Shown here: piece after piece, positions 25,312 through 33,450 of the stretch
Layout: each line of letters opens with the position of its first letter
Numbering within the stretch: position 1 is the stretch's first letter
Assembly (NCBI RefSeq): GCF_003096675.1
Contig: NZ_QEKW01000031.1
Location: 1-38,360, forward strand
DNA length: 38,360 bases
DNA from: Actinomycetospora cinnamomea
Lineage (GTDB): Bacteria; Actinomycetota; Actinomycetes; Mycobacteriales; Pseudonocardiaceae
Direction of reading: 5' to 3'
Made by a program: the position numbers and the translations under genes
Notes under the pieces: model-generated
The model's input: only the letters and a program-made list of their open reading frames with translations
What the model was told of the DNA's origin: nothing
The model's database searches: none

Positions 25312-26163
25312 TCAGCGCTGCGCGGCGAGGAGGTCGTCGAGGGAGCGGGCGCGGTGGCCGGTGAGCCGGGGGATGTCGTCGGTGACCCCGTCGAGCTCGC
25401 CGTTCGCGATGGCCGTGTAGGTGCTGACCCACGCGTCGAGCTGCCAGTCCGGAGCCTGCCCCGCGCGCGAGGCGTAGGCCTCGTCCACGGTCTGGTCGTG
25501 GAAGGTCACCGACCGGCCCGTGCGGCGGGCGATGATGAGGGCGGCCTCGTCGAGGGTGATCGCTTCGGGGCCGGTGAGGCTGTAGGTCGCCCCGTCGTGC
25601 CCGTCGGGGTCGGCGAGGATCGCGGCGGCGGCCTCGGCGATGTCGTCCTGGGCGACCGCGGCCACGCGCCCGTGGCCGGCGGGGCCGCGGATGACGCCGT
25701 CGGCCTCGACCAGCTCGGGCAGGAAGTCGAGGTAGAAGTTGTCGCGGAGGACCACGGTCCTCAGCCCGCTCGCGCGGAGGTGTTCCTCGGTGGCCCAGTG
25801 GTCGCGGGCCAGGGTGAACGTCGCGTCGGGCGAGGCGCCGAAGAACGAGATGTAGACCAGCCGACGGACTCCGGCGGCCGCGGTGGCGTCGATGAAGGTC
25901 TTGTGCTGCTCGACGCGATCGGGGGTCTCGGAGCCGGAGACCATGAGCACGGTGTCCACCCCCTCGAGCGCCGCCGTGACCTGCTCGGGCTGGTCGTAGG
26001 CGCACCGCACGGCGACGGCACCCCCGAGCGCGGGGGCCCGCTGCGGGCTCCGCACCGCCAGGCGCTGGGCGACGCCGCGCGCGGCGAGGAGGCGGGCGAC
26101 CCGTCCCCCGAGACGTCCCGTCGCTCCGGTCACGGCGATCTTCGGCCACGCGTCGCCGGCCAT
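25312..26163 (-). CDS. NmrA-type NAD(P)-binding atypical SDR (QorB-like)
   Basis: A 283-aa protein. The nucleotide-binding turn V-T-G-A-T-G-R-L-G-G at about 11-20 is followed by the NmrA-like pattern V-D-T-V-L-M-V-S-G-S, Y-I-S-F-F-G-A and V-V-L-R-D-N-F-Y-L-D. It has no Y-x3-K dyad in the classical position, as usual in atypical SDRs. Relatives are NADPH-sensing regulators or quinone oxidoreductases. It is divergent from the M28 peptidase gene, sharing a 160-nt promoter region. Function is not clear. Confidence 0.85.
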   Translation of the reverse strand: MAGDAWPKIAVTGATGRLGGRVARLLAARGVAQRLAVRSPQRAPALGGAVAVRCAYDQPEQVTAALEGVDTVLMVSGSETPDRVEQHKTFIDATAAAGVRRLVYISFFGASPDATFTLARDHWATEEHLRASGLRTVVLRDNFYLDFLPELVEADGVIRGPAGHGRVAAVAQDDIAEAAAAILADPDGHDGATYSLTGPEAITLDEAALIIARRTGRSVTFHDQTVDEAYASRAGQAPDWQLDAWVSTYTAIANGELDGVTDDIPRLTGHRARSLDDLLAAQR

Positions 26164-26271
26164 CCGCTGCCCCTCTCGCCCTGATCACTCCGCAGGGGCA
26201 ACGCGGGCGATGCGCCGTGTCTTCCGGGCGCCCCGCCCTCGTGGGCGCCCTCCCGGGGCGCAGCGCAGGTC

Positions 26272-26300
26272 TTGACAAGCGCGAGCTCCGACGTTGGCAT
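26272..26300 (+). promoter_or_regulatory. Housekeeping-type promoter of the M28 peptidase gene
   Basis: TTGACA (26272-26277, perfect -35) is followed after 17 nt by TGGCAT (26295-26300), a weak -10. The transcript would start about 15 nt ahead of the ATG at 26324. Confidence 0.55.
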
Positions 26301-26323
26301 CGCGTGATCGTCCGGGGGTGCAC

Positions 26324-27367
26324 ATGGCTGTCGTGACCGCAGGCCGACGCCGGCTCGGCGTGCTGCTGACGGTGGCGGCGGTCGTCCTGACCGGATGCAC
26401 CGGGTCGAACACGGCCTCCTCCCCGCCGCCCGTCCCGCGGCTCGCCGAGGACCTGGCCGCGTCCACCAGCGGCGGGGCTGCGTTCGTCCACCTGGAGGCG
26501 TTGCAGGCCATCGCCGACCGCAACGGCGGCAACCGCGCCTCGGGCACGCCGGGGTACGAGCAGAGCGTCGACTACGTCGCCAAGGCCCTGCGCGGGGTCG
26601 GGTTCCGGGTCGAGACGCCGACCATCACCGTGGAGACCGAGGACGGCTCGCCGATCACCACGCGCAATGTCATCGCCCAGACGTCCACCGGTCGTAGCGA
26701 CGAGGTGGTGCTCGCCGGCGCCCATCTGGACAGCGTCGCGGAGGGCCCGGGCATCAACGACAACGGCAGCGGCTCGGCCGCGCACCTCGAGATCGCGCTG
26801 GGACTCGGCAGCGCACCGCCGGTGCAGAACGCCGTGCGGTTCGTCTGGTTCGGCGCCGAGGAGGAGGGACTCCTCGGTTCCGAGAGCTACGTCGAGGGCC
26901 TGTCCGACGACGCCCGCCGCGACATCGCCCTGATGCTGAACTCGGACATGCTCGCCTCACCTAACGCCGGGTACTTCACCTACGACGGTGACGACACCGA
27001 TGCCGCCCCGCCGGGTTCGGCGGTGATCGAGGAGAGGCTGCGGGCGCAGCTCGGGGCGCTGGGTGTGGTGGCCGGCGAGGTCCCGCTCGACGACGACTCC
27101 GACTACGGCCCCTTCGTCGAGGCCGGCATCCCGGCCGGGGGCGTGAACACCGGCGACGCGCCCCTCAAGACCCCGGAACAGGCCGCGCTCTGGGCGGGCC
27201 TGGCCGGCGAGCCCTACGACCGCTGCTACCACCGGGCGTGCGACACGCTGGCCAACGTCGACCGCGTGGCGTTCGACCGGATGGTGGACACCCTCGCCGT
27301 GGCCATCGGGGCCTTCTCGGTCGATCTGGGCGGGGTGCCCGCCCGGGCGGATCGCGAGGACGGGTGA
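26324..27367 (+). CDS. Secreted lipoprotein M28-family zinc aminopeptidase
   Basis: A 347-aa precursor with an R-R-R-containing signal peptide and a lipobox L-T-G-C (lipidated C25). Zinc ligands of family M28 are visible as H134 (G-A-H-L-D), D146 (I-N-D-N-G-S-G), E179/E180 (G-A-E-E-E-G, catalytic Glu plus ligand), D208 (N-S-D-M) and the final His in C-Y-H-R-A-C-D-T near residue 305. It should trim N-terminal residues from peptides outside the cell. The start chosen is ATG at 26324; an in-frame GTG lies 6 nt before it. No neighbour suggests a special substrate. Confidence 0.9.
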   Translation: MAVVTAGRRRLGVLLTVAAVVLTGCTGSNTASSPPPVPRLAEDLAASTSGGAAFVHLEALQAIADRNGGNRASGTPGYEQSVDYVAKALRGVGFRVETPTITVETEDGSPITTRNVIAQTSTGRSDEVVLAGAHLDSVAEGPGINDNGSGSAAHLEIALGLGSAPPVQNAVRFVWFGAEEEGLLGSESYVEGLSDDARRDIALMLNSDMLASPNAGYFTYDGDDTDAAPPGSAVIEERLRAQLGALGVVAGEVPLDDDSDYGPFVEAGIPAGGVNTGDAPLKTPEQAALWAGLAGEPYDRCYHRACDTLANVDRVAFDRMVDTLAVAIGAFSVDLGGVPARADREDG

Positions 27368-27483
27368 GGGTCGAGGGGGGAGTTCGACACCGTTCAGCCC
27401 TTCGCCGGTGTCGCGGCCACTCGGCCACGACGAGGATGTTCCCGGGAGTGCCCACACCGCGACCGGTGGACAGGGGGGCCGGG

Positions 27484-27795
27484 ATGGCGACCGCGGTCGA
27501 GACGACGTTCCACGGAATCACGCTCACCGAGTACGACGACCTGCTGCGACGGCTCGAGTTCCGCCCCGGGGGCGCGTCCGAGCCCGGCTGCCTCTTCCAC
27601 TTCGCGACGCCGACCGAGGACGGGTTCCGTGGGATCGACGTGTGGGAGTCCACCGAGGCGTTCGACAGGTTCGTCCGGGAGCGACTCGGACCGGTCCTGG
27701 AGCACCTGGGGATCGCGTCTCCCGAGGTCCGGGTGACCGAGGTCCACAACTACCTCATCGCCTCACCCGACCGACGGGGTGGCCCCGTCCGATGA
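27484..27795 (+). CDS. Small dimeric alpha-beta barrel (ABM-like) protein
   Basis: A 103-aa protein with the layout of ferredoxin-like dimeric barrels (antibiotic-biosynthesis-monooxygenase/YgiN type): strand, helix L-T-E-Y-D-D-L-L-R-R-L, strand C-L-F-H-F-A, then I-D-V-W-E-S-T-E-A-F-D-R-F-V, which is the F/W-E-S-x-E-A-F-x-x-F motif of the family. The ATG at 27484 is chosen because the fold begins there and a short GGGG site precedes it. It ends 94 nt before the convergent SnoaL-like gene. Enzymatic activity is not predicted with confidence. Confidence 0.7.
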   Translation: MATAVETTFHGITLTEYDDLLRRLEFRPGGASEPGCLFHFATPTEDGFRGIDVWESTEAFDRFVRERLGPVLEHLGIASPEVRVTEVHNYLIASPDRRGGPVR

Positions 27796-27889
27796 GCCGA
27801 GTCGTCGCACGGGCGTGGGGTCGGCTCGTCAGCGACCTCGTGTCGTCGACGACCACCGACGCGGCGGGACCACCCTGTCCTCTCCGGGC

Positions 27890-28315
27890 TCAACCGACGG
27901 GGGCGCCGATGAGCCCGAGCTGGGTCAACAGCTCGACCTGGTCGAAGTAGAGGACGAAGTCGGTGTACCGGTCGCCGGAGAGCTCGCAGACGTTGACGAA
28001 CGGGACGCTGACGCGACGTCCGGTGGCCTGGACGTCACCGCTGGGCGCACGGAGCGTCTCGGTGTGGGTGCCCTCGAACACCGCTTCGAGGACGCCGCTG
28101 GAGCCCCCGTCGACGATCCGGACGGCCCGGCACTGGTTGTCGGGGAAGGCGTCCTGCCACAGCCGGTAGAAGGTCGCCACCATCTCCGGTCCCGACCCGC
28201 GCAGCCCGCCGGGTCCCGACAGGGTGGCGTCGTCGGCGAAGAGGGCGGACCACCCCGCCTGGTCCTTGGCGTTCCAGCTCTCCAGGTTCTTCTCGATCAG
28301 CTCTCGCACGCTCAT
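27890..28315 (-). CDS. SnoaL/NTF2-like small protein
   Basis: A 141-aa protein of the SnoaL-like polyketide cyclase/NTF2 fold: N-terminal helix I-E-K-N-L-E-S-W-N-A-K-D, then W-S-A-L-F-A-D-D-A, F-P-D-N-Q, G-T-H-T-E-T-L and the strand V-N-V-C-E-L with Y-F-D-Q-V-E-L-L-T-Q-L-G-L at the end. This is the ester-cyclase (SnoaL-like) pattern, but the family includes many proteins with no known catalysis. The ATG at 28315 has GAGGAG 5 nt upstream. Confidence 0.8.
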   Translation of the reverse strand: MSVRELIEKNLESWNAKDQAGWSALFADDATLSGPGGLRGSGPEMVATFYRLWQDAFPDNQCRAVRIVDGGSSGVLEAVFEGTHTETLRAPSGDVQATGRRVSVPFVNVCELSGDRYTDFVLYFDQVELLTQLGLIGAPVG

Positions 28316-28519
28316 CTCGTCTCCTCGTCCCTCCGTCTTCCCCGCCGGCCGACGCCGGGGAACGGGAGTGTCGGAGCGCCGCGTCACCGGTCGGTGGAGG
28401 ACGAGCGGAGGCTTGGTTGCGGCCGGCGCGGAAGCGCGCCCGCACCGGCGCGGAAACGTCCTGGAGCAGCGCGCACGCAGCGGGCACCATCGGCGCGACG
28501 ACCGCCGAGGAGCACCGTC

Positions 28520-29818
28520 ATGGCCGGGGGCGAGCAGAACGCACCGCGTCACCGCCGGCTGATCACCGCCGGTGTGTCGGCGGGCGTGGTGGTCGTCGCG
28601 CTGCTGGCGGGCACGGCGGCGACGCTGGCCGTGGCCGGGTCGACCCCGCGCCCGGGGTGGTTCCTGGCCGCGGGCGCCGCGGTGTTCGTCGCGGTGGCCC
28701 TCGGCCTCGGCCTCGCCCGCGCCCTCGCCCGGCGCGGCCGTCGCCGGGGGGTCGCGTCCGTGGTGGCTCCGGCCCTGGTGCTGCTCGTCCTGCTGGCGGT
28801 CGCGCTCGTACCGCCGTCGGTGCCCCCCACGACGCCAGCGCCCGGCACCCTCGTGACCCTCCCCGACGGCGCACAGCTGCAGGTGGTCGCGCTGCCGGCG
28901 CAGGGTCCGGTGACCGGACCGCCGATCGTGGTGCTGCACGGCGGCCCCGGGATCCCCGAGCTGGCCGCCAACGTGGCGGCACTGGGACCCCTCACGTCCT
29001 CGGGGCGGGAGGTCGTGCTCTACGCGCAGCGCGGCGCCGGCACCTCCACACGGCTCGACGACCCGCGCGGGTACGGCCGCGAGGCGGACGTCGACGACCT
29101 CGAAGCCCTACGGCACGTGCTCGGTATCGATCGGATGGTCCTGCTCGGGCACTCCCACGGTGCCGCGGTCGCCGCCGCCTACACCGCCGCCCACCGCGAC
29201 CGGGTCGACCGGCTCGTCCTGATCTCGCCGGCACCGCTCGACCCGGCGGACACCAGCCCGACACGCGCCGCGGCCGGTCTCGGGCTCTCCCGCCGGGTCG
29301 AGCTGTACGGCCGGGTGCTCGCCCCTCGTGCGCTGCTGGGATACCTGCTGCTCCAGACGAACCCCCCGGCCGCCCACGCGTTCCTCGGCGACGCGGAGGC
29401 CGACCGCCGCAACGACACCGTCCTCACGCTCGCCCAGCCGGCCCTGTTCTGCCACGACCCGCCACCGGGGACGCCGCCGGTCACCGGCAGCGGGTTCTAT
29501 GCCCTGCAGTACCCCCAGTCCGCCACCGCCGCGCCGCCGAGCGACCTCCGACCCGCCGTCGCCGGCCTCCCGACGCCCGCGCTGATCGTCAAGGGCGGCT
29601 GTGACTACCTGTCGTGGCGCTCCGCGCTCGACTACCGCGCCGCCCTCGTGCACGCCCAGGTCCTCTACCTCCCCGACGCCGGGCACAACGCCCACCACGA
29701 ACGCCCGGAGGCGACCCGCGCGGCCGTCGAAGCCTTTCTCGACGGCCGGTCCCCGTCCGGCACCGTCATCGCCCCGGAGACGACCACGCCACCGATCGGG
29801 TACCGCGGACCTCACTGA
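28520..29818 (+). CDS. Membrane-anchored alpha/beta hydrolase (proline iminopeptidase-like)
   Basis: A 432-aa protein. Three N-terminal TM segments (about 15-40, 47-70, 79-99) anchor a C-terminal alpha/beta hydrolase. The oxyanion-hole motif H-G-G-P-G is at 140-144, the nucleophile elbow G-H-S-H-G at 210-214 (S212), the acid near V-K-G-G-C-D-Y, and the His in D-A-G-H-N-A-H-H. This fits the prolyl aminopeptidase (S33) group, but a membrane-anchored form is less usual. The ATG at 28520 has a GAGGAG site upstream. A 21-bp hairpin follows the gene. Confidence 0.85.
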   Translation: MAGGEQNAPRHRRLITAGVSAGVVVVALLAGTAATLAVAGSTPRPGWFLAAGAAVFVAVALGLGLARALARRGRRRGVASVVAPALVLLVLLAVALVPPSVPPTTPAPGTLVTLPDGAQLQVVALPAQGPVTGPPIVVLHGGPGIPELAANVAALGPLTSSGREVVLYAQRGAGTSTRLDDPRGYGREADVDDLEALRHVLGIDRMVLLGHSHGAAVAAAYTAAHRDRVDRLVLISPAPLDPADTSPTRAAAGLGLSRRVELYGRVLAPRALLGYLLLQTNPPAAHAFLGDAEADRRNDTVLTLAQPALFCHDPPPGTPPVTGSGFYALQYPQSATAAPPSDLRPAVAGLPTPALIVKGGCDYLSWRSALDYRAALVHAQVLYLPDAGHNAHHERPEATRAAVEAFLDGRSPSGTVIAPETTTPPIGYRGPH

Positions 29819-29820
29819 TT

Positions 29821-29838
29821 GATAACGGCCAGATAACG
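29821..29838 (+). repeat. Direct repeat GATAACG with 11-nt period
   Basis: Two copies of GATAACG (29821-29827 and 29832-29838) are 11 nt apart, one helical turn, right after the hydrolase stop codon and 155 nt before the next gene. An A/T-containing direct repeat of this kind stands out here and may be a response-regulator site. It is not part of a hairpin. Confidence 0.45.
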
Positions 29839-29898
29839 TCTGCGCGGTGCGGGGCGATACACCGGAGACGGGCACGGACCCCCTCGCCGTGTCCCGTC

Positions 29899-29951
29899 GA
29901 GGTCGGGTCTCCGTGGCGGCACGCGCCGTCGCCGCCCGGAGACCCGACCTC
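29899..29951. terminator. 21-bp hairpin between the hydrolase and the membrane-GT gene
   Basis: GAGGTCGGGTCTCCG (29899-29913) pairs with 29937-29951. After a one-base bulge (T29914), GGCGGC (29915-29920) pairs with 29931-29936, leaving a 10-nt loop. It starts about 80 nt past the hydrolase stop and ends 41 nt before the next start codon. No T-tract follows. Confidence 0.75.
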
Positions 29952-29992
29952 ACCCTCGCCACGACCGCGCCGACGGGAAGGCCAGTACCCCG

Positions 29993-31324
29993 GTGACCAC
30001 CGCCCCGCCGTCCGTGGGGGCCGGCGGGCGGGTGCCGGCCGGACCGGCCCCGCTGGTCCGCGTGCTGCTGCCGGTCGTCGCCGTGGTGGGGACCGTCCCA
30101 CCGGCCGTCGTCGGCCTCGACGCGCCGTCGGTCCCCGCGGCCGACCTCGTGGTGCCGCCCTGTGCGGCCCTGGTGCTGGGAGGAGTGGGCCTCACCGCGG
30201 CCGGGGTCTGGCGGCTCGTCTCGCTCCGGGCCCGGGTCGCGCCGGTCGTGGGTCTCCTCGGTGCCGCCGTCCTGCTCGGCGAGGGGATCGCCATCGGCGC
30301 CGAGCTCGCGCCGACCGCGTCGGCCGGGCCCGTGTACGGGGCGGCCGGTGGGGCGGTCGCCGGGGCCGGGCTCCTCGGCGTGCTCGTGCGATGGCGGTGC
30401 CGGTCAGGTCACGGCACACCGCGTCGGGGCAGCCGCCGCGGGCGTCTGGTTGGCGCGGGTGCCGTCGTCGCGCTGCTCGCGCTGACGCGGACGTGGGTCC
30501 CGGCATGGCTCGCGGCGATCGGCGTGGTCGGGGTCGTCCTGTTCGGGCTGCCGCTGCTGGTCGGCCACCTGCGGGCGCGGCTCCCCCTCACCCGTGTGGC
30601 GGCCGGCCCCACACCGGCGGCCGTCGGCGACGCGGCCCTGGTCGGGGCCGACGCCCACGCGACGATCGAGGTCGAGCCGACGATGCGCGCCCGTCCTGCG
30701 CCGAGGGCTCCGACCCTGCGCATCCTGCACCTCGGCCCCGCGGACCCGGCCACGGCCACAACGTCCTCGGCCGAGATCAACCGTCGCCTCGTCGCGGCGG
30801 GACACGAGATCCTCGTGCTGAGTCCACGCCTCCCCCACGATCGCGACGGCACGCAGCAGCACCGGCGGCGAGGACTGCGGCGGACCCGGCCGGGCCCGCG
30901 CCACCGGGTCCGGCCCGGGGCGCTCCTGGCCTACGCCGTCGCAGCGGTCATCGCCGTCCGGCACGTCGAGGCCGACCTCGTCGTCGAGGAGTTCCTCGCC
31001 CCGCTCGGGTCCCTGGCCGTACCGCGCTGGACCCCTCGGCCCGCGGTGGCGGTGGCGGGGTGGCTCCCCGCCCCGCCGCCGGCCCACCGACGGGCACCGT
31101 TGCTGCGCCTGCGGTGGTGGGCGATCCGGACCCACCGCTCGGTGATCACCCGCTCCACCGCGGCCTGTGAGGCCCTCGCCGCAGCGGGCGCGCGAGCCGA
31201 CGTCGCGGTGGTCGGCAACGGCATCGGTGTGGAATCAGGACGCACCGCACCGTGCCGCGGCAGCGGCGTCCTCACCGGCCAGACCGAGGACATCTACCTC
31301 GCCGCCGTGGCACGTGGAACCTGA
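29993..31324 (+). CDS. Six-TM membrane protein fused to the N-terminal half of a GT4-type glycosyltransferase
   Basis: A 443-aa protein starting at GTG 29993. Residues 20-195 hold six hydrophobic helices. From about 242 on, L-R-I-L-H-L-G-P-A-D-P and E-I-N-R-R-L-V-A-A-G-H-E-I, then A-D-L-V-V-E-E-F-L-A-P-L-G-S-L-A-V-P and V-V-G-N-G-I match the N-terminal Rossmann half of a common actinobacterial GT4 family. The expected Gly-rich loop (A-G-G-G-S) reads T-A-T-T-S-S, and the whole C-terminal donor-binding domain with E-x7-E is absent; the frame ends about 25 residues after V-G-N-G. The stop is only 3 nt from the convergent sigma factor's stop. It is either a decayed, truncated fusion or a non-catalytic sensor-like protein. 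GC3 is still high. Confidence 0.75.
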   Translation: MTTAPPSVGAGGRVPAGPAPLVRVLLPVVAVVGTVPPAVVGLDAPSVPAADLVVPPCAALVLGGVGLTAAGVWRLVSLRARVAPVVGLLGAAVLLGEGIAIGAELAPTASAGPVYGAAGGAVAGAGLLGVLVRWRCRSGHGTPRRGSRRGRLVGAGAVVALLALTRTWVPAWLAAIGVVGVVLFGLPLLVGHLRARLPLTRVAAGPTPAAVGDAALVGADAHATIEVEPTMRARPAPRAPTLRILHLGPADPATATTSSAEINRRLVAAGHEILVLSPRLPHDRDGTQQHRRRGLRRTRPGPRHRVRPGALLAYAVAAVIAVRHVEADLVVEEFLAPLGSLAVPRWTPRPAVAVAGWLPAPPPAHRRAPLLRLRWWAIRTHRSVITRSTAACEALAAAGARADVAVVGNGIGVESGRTAPCRGSGVLTGQTEDIYLAAVARGT

Positions 31325-31327
31325 GCC

Positions 31328-32260
31328 TCACCGTCGACGGGCCTGGTTCACCTCCCGGGCGACGGCCCAGGGATCCGCCACCGGGCCCAGGTGCCCGAGC
31401 TTGTCCGGGTTGAGCACGGCACGGATCATCTGGATCTGCCCGTCGAGGATGTCCAGCGTCCAGGTGGTGATCAGCCGGCCGTCCCGGTCGCGGAAGACCG
31501 CGCCCTGCTGGCCGTTCACCGACCGCGGCTCCACGACGACGCCGATCCGGGCGAGCGGGGGCAGGCTCGTCGCGAGCACCCGTGCCACCTTCTCGGCGCC
31601 GACGACGCCATGGGGCCACTGCGGGGCCTTCCCGCCGCCGTCGCCCACCATCTGCACGTCGGCGGCGAGCAGTTCCCGCAGCCCGTCGACGTCCCCTTCC
31701 CGGAGGGCGTCGAAGAACCGTGACGCGAGGTCCTCGCGCTCCCGGCGGTCCGCCTCGAACCGGGGCCGGCCCGCCTCCATGTGGCCGCGCGCCCGCGCCG
31801 CGAGCTGTCGGCACGCCGCCTCCGAGCGTCCCACCGTCGACGCGATGTCCGCGAAGCCGAACCCGAACACCTCGCGGAGCACGAAGACCGCACGCTCGAG
31901 CGGCGTCAGGCGCTCGAGCAGCAACAATGCCGCCATCGACACGGAGTCGGCCAACTCGGCCGACCGCTCGGGGTCCTCGTACGGGTCGGCCAGCAGCGGC
32001 TCGGGGAACCACGGCCCGACGTACTCCTCGCGCCGGACGCGGGCCGAGCGCAGCACGTCGATCGAGATCCGGGTGACCACGGCTGACAGGAAGGCCTTCG
32101 TCGACGTAGGGCGGGTCGGCGACGCCTCGAACCGCAGCCAGGTCTCCTGGACCGCGTCCTCGGCCTCGCTGACACTGCCGAGGATCCGGTAGGCGACGGC
32201 GAACAGCAGCGGACGGAGCTGCTCGAACTCCTCGGCTCGGGTCGTGTCGGTCCCTGTCAT
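31328..32260 (-). CDS. ECF41-family sigma factor (SigJ-like) with SnoaL-like C-terminal domain
   Basis: A 310-aa extracytoplasmic-function sigma factor. Region 2 is at about 12-80 (A-Y-R-I-L-G-S-V-S-E-A-E-D-A-V-Q-E), region 4 at about 110-160 with A-D-I-A-S-T-V-G-R-S-E-A-A-C-R-Q-L. ECF41 hallmarks are present: W-F-P-E-P at 84-88 in the linker and, in the C-terminal NTF2-like extension, D-G-G-G-K at 207-211 and N-P-D-K-L at 284-288. The extension replaces an anti-sigma factor and controls activity. The ATG at 32260 overlaps the epimerase stop by 4 nt (ATGA). ECF41 genes are typically next to carboxymuconolactone decarboxylase, oxidoreductase or epimerase genes (COE), and here it is an epimerase. 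Confidence 0.94.
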   Translation of the reverse strand: MTGTDTTRAEEFEQLRPLLFAVAYRILGSVSEAEDAVQETWLRFEASPTRPTSTKAFLSAVVTRISIDVLRSARVRREEYVGPWFPEPLLADPYEDPERSAELADSVSMAALLLLERLTPLERAVFVLREVFGFGFADIASTVGRSEAACRQLAARARGHMEAGRPRFEADRREREDLASRFFDALREGDVDGLRELLAADVQMVGDGGGKAPQWPHGVVGAEKVARVLATSLPPLARIGVVVEPRSVNGQQGAVFRDRDGRLITTWTLDILDGQIQMIRAVLNPDKLGHLGPVADPWAVAREVNQARRR

Positions 32261-33192
32261 GTCAGCTCGGCCTCGAAGCCCTGCCGCCACGAGGGGTAGC
32301 GCGGTTCCCAGCCCAGCTCGCGGCGAGCCTTGGCGTTGGAGAAGCCGCGCCCCTCGGTCATCATCGTCACCGCCATCTCCCCGGCCAGGAGCCGGGCCAG
32401 CCACCGGGGGACCCGCAGCGGGGGCTTCGCGCCCGCGCACGCCGCCAGGTACGGCAGCCACTCGCTGGCCGGGGCCGGGTCATCGTCGACGATGTTGAAG
32501 ACACCCTGCGCCTTCTGCTCCACCGCCAGGACGGTGGCGCTGGCGGCGTCGTCGAGGTGCACCCAGGAGAAGTGCCCGGTACCGCGCCCGACGAGCGGGA
32601 ACTGCCGCTTGCGCACGAGCTCGACCTGGTCGTCGGTGGCGCCCGGCCCGTAGAACCCGCCGTAGCGCAGGACCGCGCCGTCCGCCTTGACGACCATGTC
32701 CTCGACGTGGCGCAGCGCCTCCGCCAGCCGGCGCGCGCTCGGCGGGCCCGGGTCCAGCGGGTCCTCCTCGGTCTTCACCCATCCACCCTCGCGGATGCCG
32801 TTGAAGCTGGCGAAGCCCTGCGCGACCACGTGGGGCACGCCGGTCGCCTCGGCCGCCGCCAGCAGGTGATCGGTGCCCTCGGTACGCAGCCGGATGGTCG
32901 GGCCGAAGAAGCGGTCGGGATGCTTCAGGTCGGGCTTACCGGCGTGCGCCGTGGAGAGCCCGGTCATCTGGTGCACGATCACCTCCGGCTGGGCCGCCGC
33001 CACGGCCTCACCCACCGACACCGCATCCAGCCCGTCCATGACCACGGCGTCGGCACCCAGCTGCTCCAGCAGCCCGAGCTTGCTCCGGACCGTCGTCGTC
33101 GCCGTCACCCGGTGGCCACGGGCCAGGAGCTGCGGCACCAGCCGCTGCCCCAGGACACCAGAGCCGCCTGCCACGAACACCCGCATCGTCAT
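32257..33192 (-). CDS. NAD-dependent epimerase/dehydratase-like protein, ECF41-linked
   Basis: A 311-aa extended SDR-like protein. The dinucleotide turn G-G-S-G-V-L-G lies at about 9-15. Then come a V-I-V-H-Q-M-T-G-L-S segment, R-Y-G-G-F-Y-G-P-G, and the C-terminal G-V-F-N-I-V-D-D-D-P and R-R-E-L-G-W-E-P-R-Y. I see no classical Y-x3-K pair, so catalysis may differ from true epimerases. Two ATGs lie 6 nt apart; 33192 is preferred because AGGA lies 5 nt upstream of it. It is the first gene of the operon with the sigma factor and is preceded by an ECF41-type promoter, so it is probably the main target of that sigma factor. Confidence 0.85.
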   Translation of the reverse strand: MTMRVFVAGGSGVLGQRLVPQLLARGHRVTATTTVRSKLGLLEQLGADAVVMDGLDAVSVGEAVAAAQPEVIVHQMTGLSTAHAGKPDLKHPDRFFGPTIRLRTEGTDHLLAAAEATGVPHVVAQGFASFNGIREGGWVKTEEDPLDPGPPSARRLAEALRHVEDMVVKADGAVLRYGGFYGPGATDDQVELVRKRQFPLVGRGTGHFSWVHLDDAASATVLAVEQKAQGVFNIVDDDPAPASEWLPYLAACAGAKPPLRVPRWLARLLAGEMAVTMMTEGRGFSNAKARRELGWEPRYPSWRQGFEAELT

Positions 33193-33228
33193 CACCGTCC
33201 TGCTCGGGAGAACCCACTTCGTCCTCGT

Positions 33229-33256
33229 GACGAGACGGCGCCGGTCGCCTGTGACA
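33229..33256 (-). promoter_or_regulatory. Candidate ECF41 autoregulated promoter
   Basis: On the minus strand TGTCACA (33256-33250) is followed after 17 nt by CGTC (33232-33229), then about 37 nt to the epimerase ATG. Published ECF41 promoters carry TGTCACA at -35 and CGTC at -10 with a spacer near 16. A second CGTC gives only a 12-nt spacer. Confidence 0.72.
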
Positions 33257-33361
33257 TCAGGACGCCGGCGACGCCCGGCAGCCAGGGCGTCGGACTCAAT
33301 CAATGGTCGTGACGGAGCACAGGGCGTTGGTCCGGAGAACCCATTTCCCCGGTCGTCCCAC

Positions 33362-33379
33362 CATTCTCATCGAGACGGA
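33362..33379 (-). repeat. Inverted-repeat unit, left copy
   Basis: On the minus strand this reads TCCGTCTCGATGAGAATG. The plus-strand segment 34072-34089 reads TCCGTCTCGACGAGAATG, 17 of 18 bases identical. The two copies flank the PH-like gene in opposite orientation. Confidence 0.55.
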
Positions 33380-33384
33380 CGCGG

Positions 33385-33400
33385 ACTCGGGCGCACAATG
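33385..33400. repeat. 16-nt sequence shared with 3935-3950
   Basis: Exact second copy of ACTCGGGCGCACAATG, about 50 nt upstream of the PH-like gene. CACAAT within it could serve as a -10 box for that gene, with TCGAGA 18 nt upstream as a poor -35. See 3935. Confidence 0.4.
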
Positions 33401-33450
33401 CGTCAGGGACTCGTGACGATGTGTCGTGGGCCGAGCACCCAGGAGGAGCC

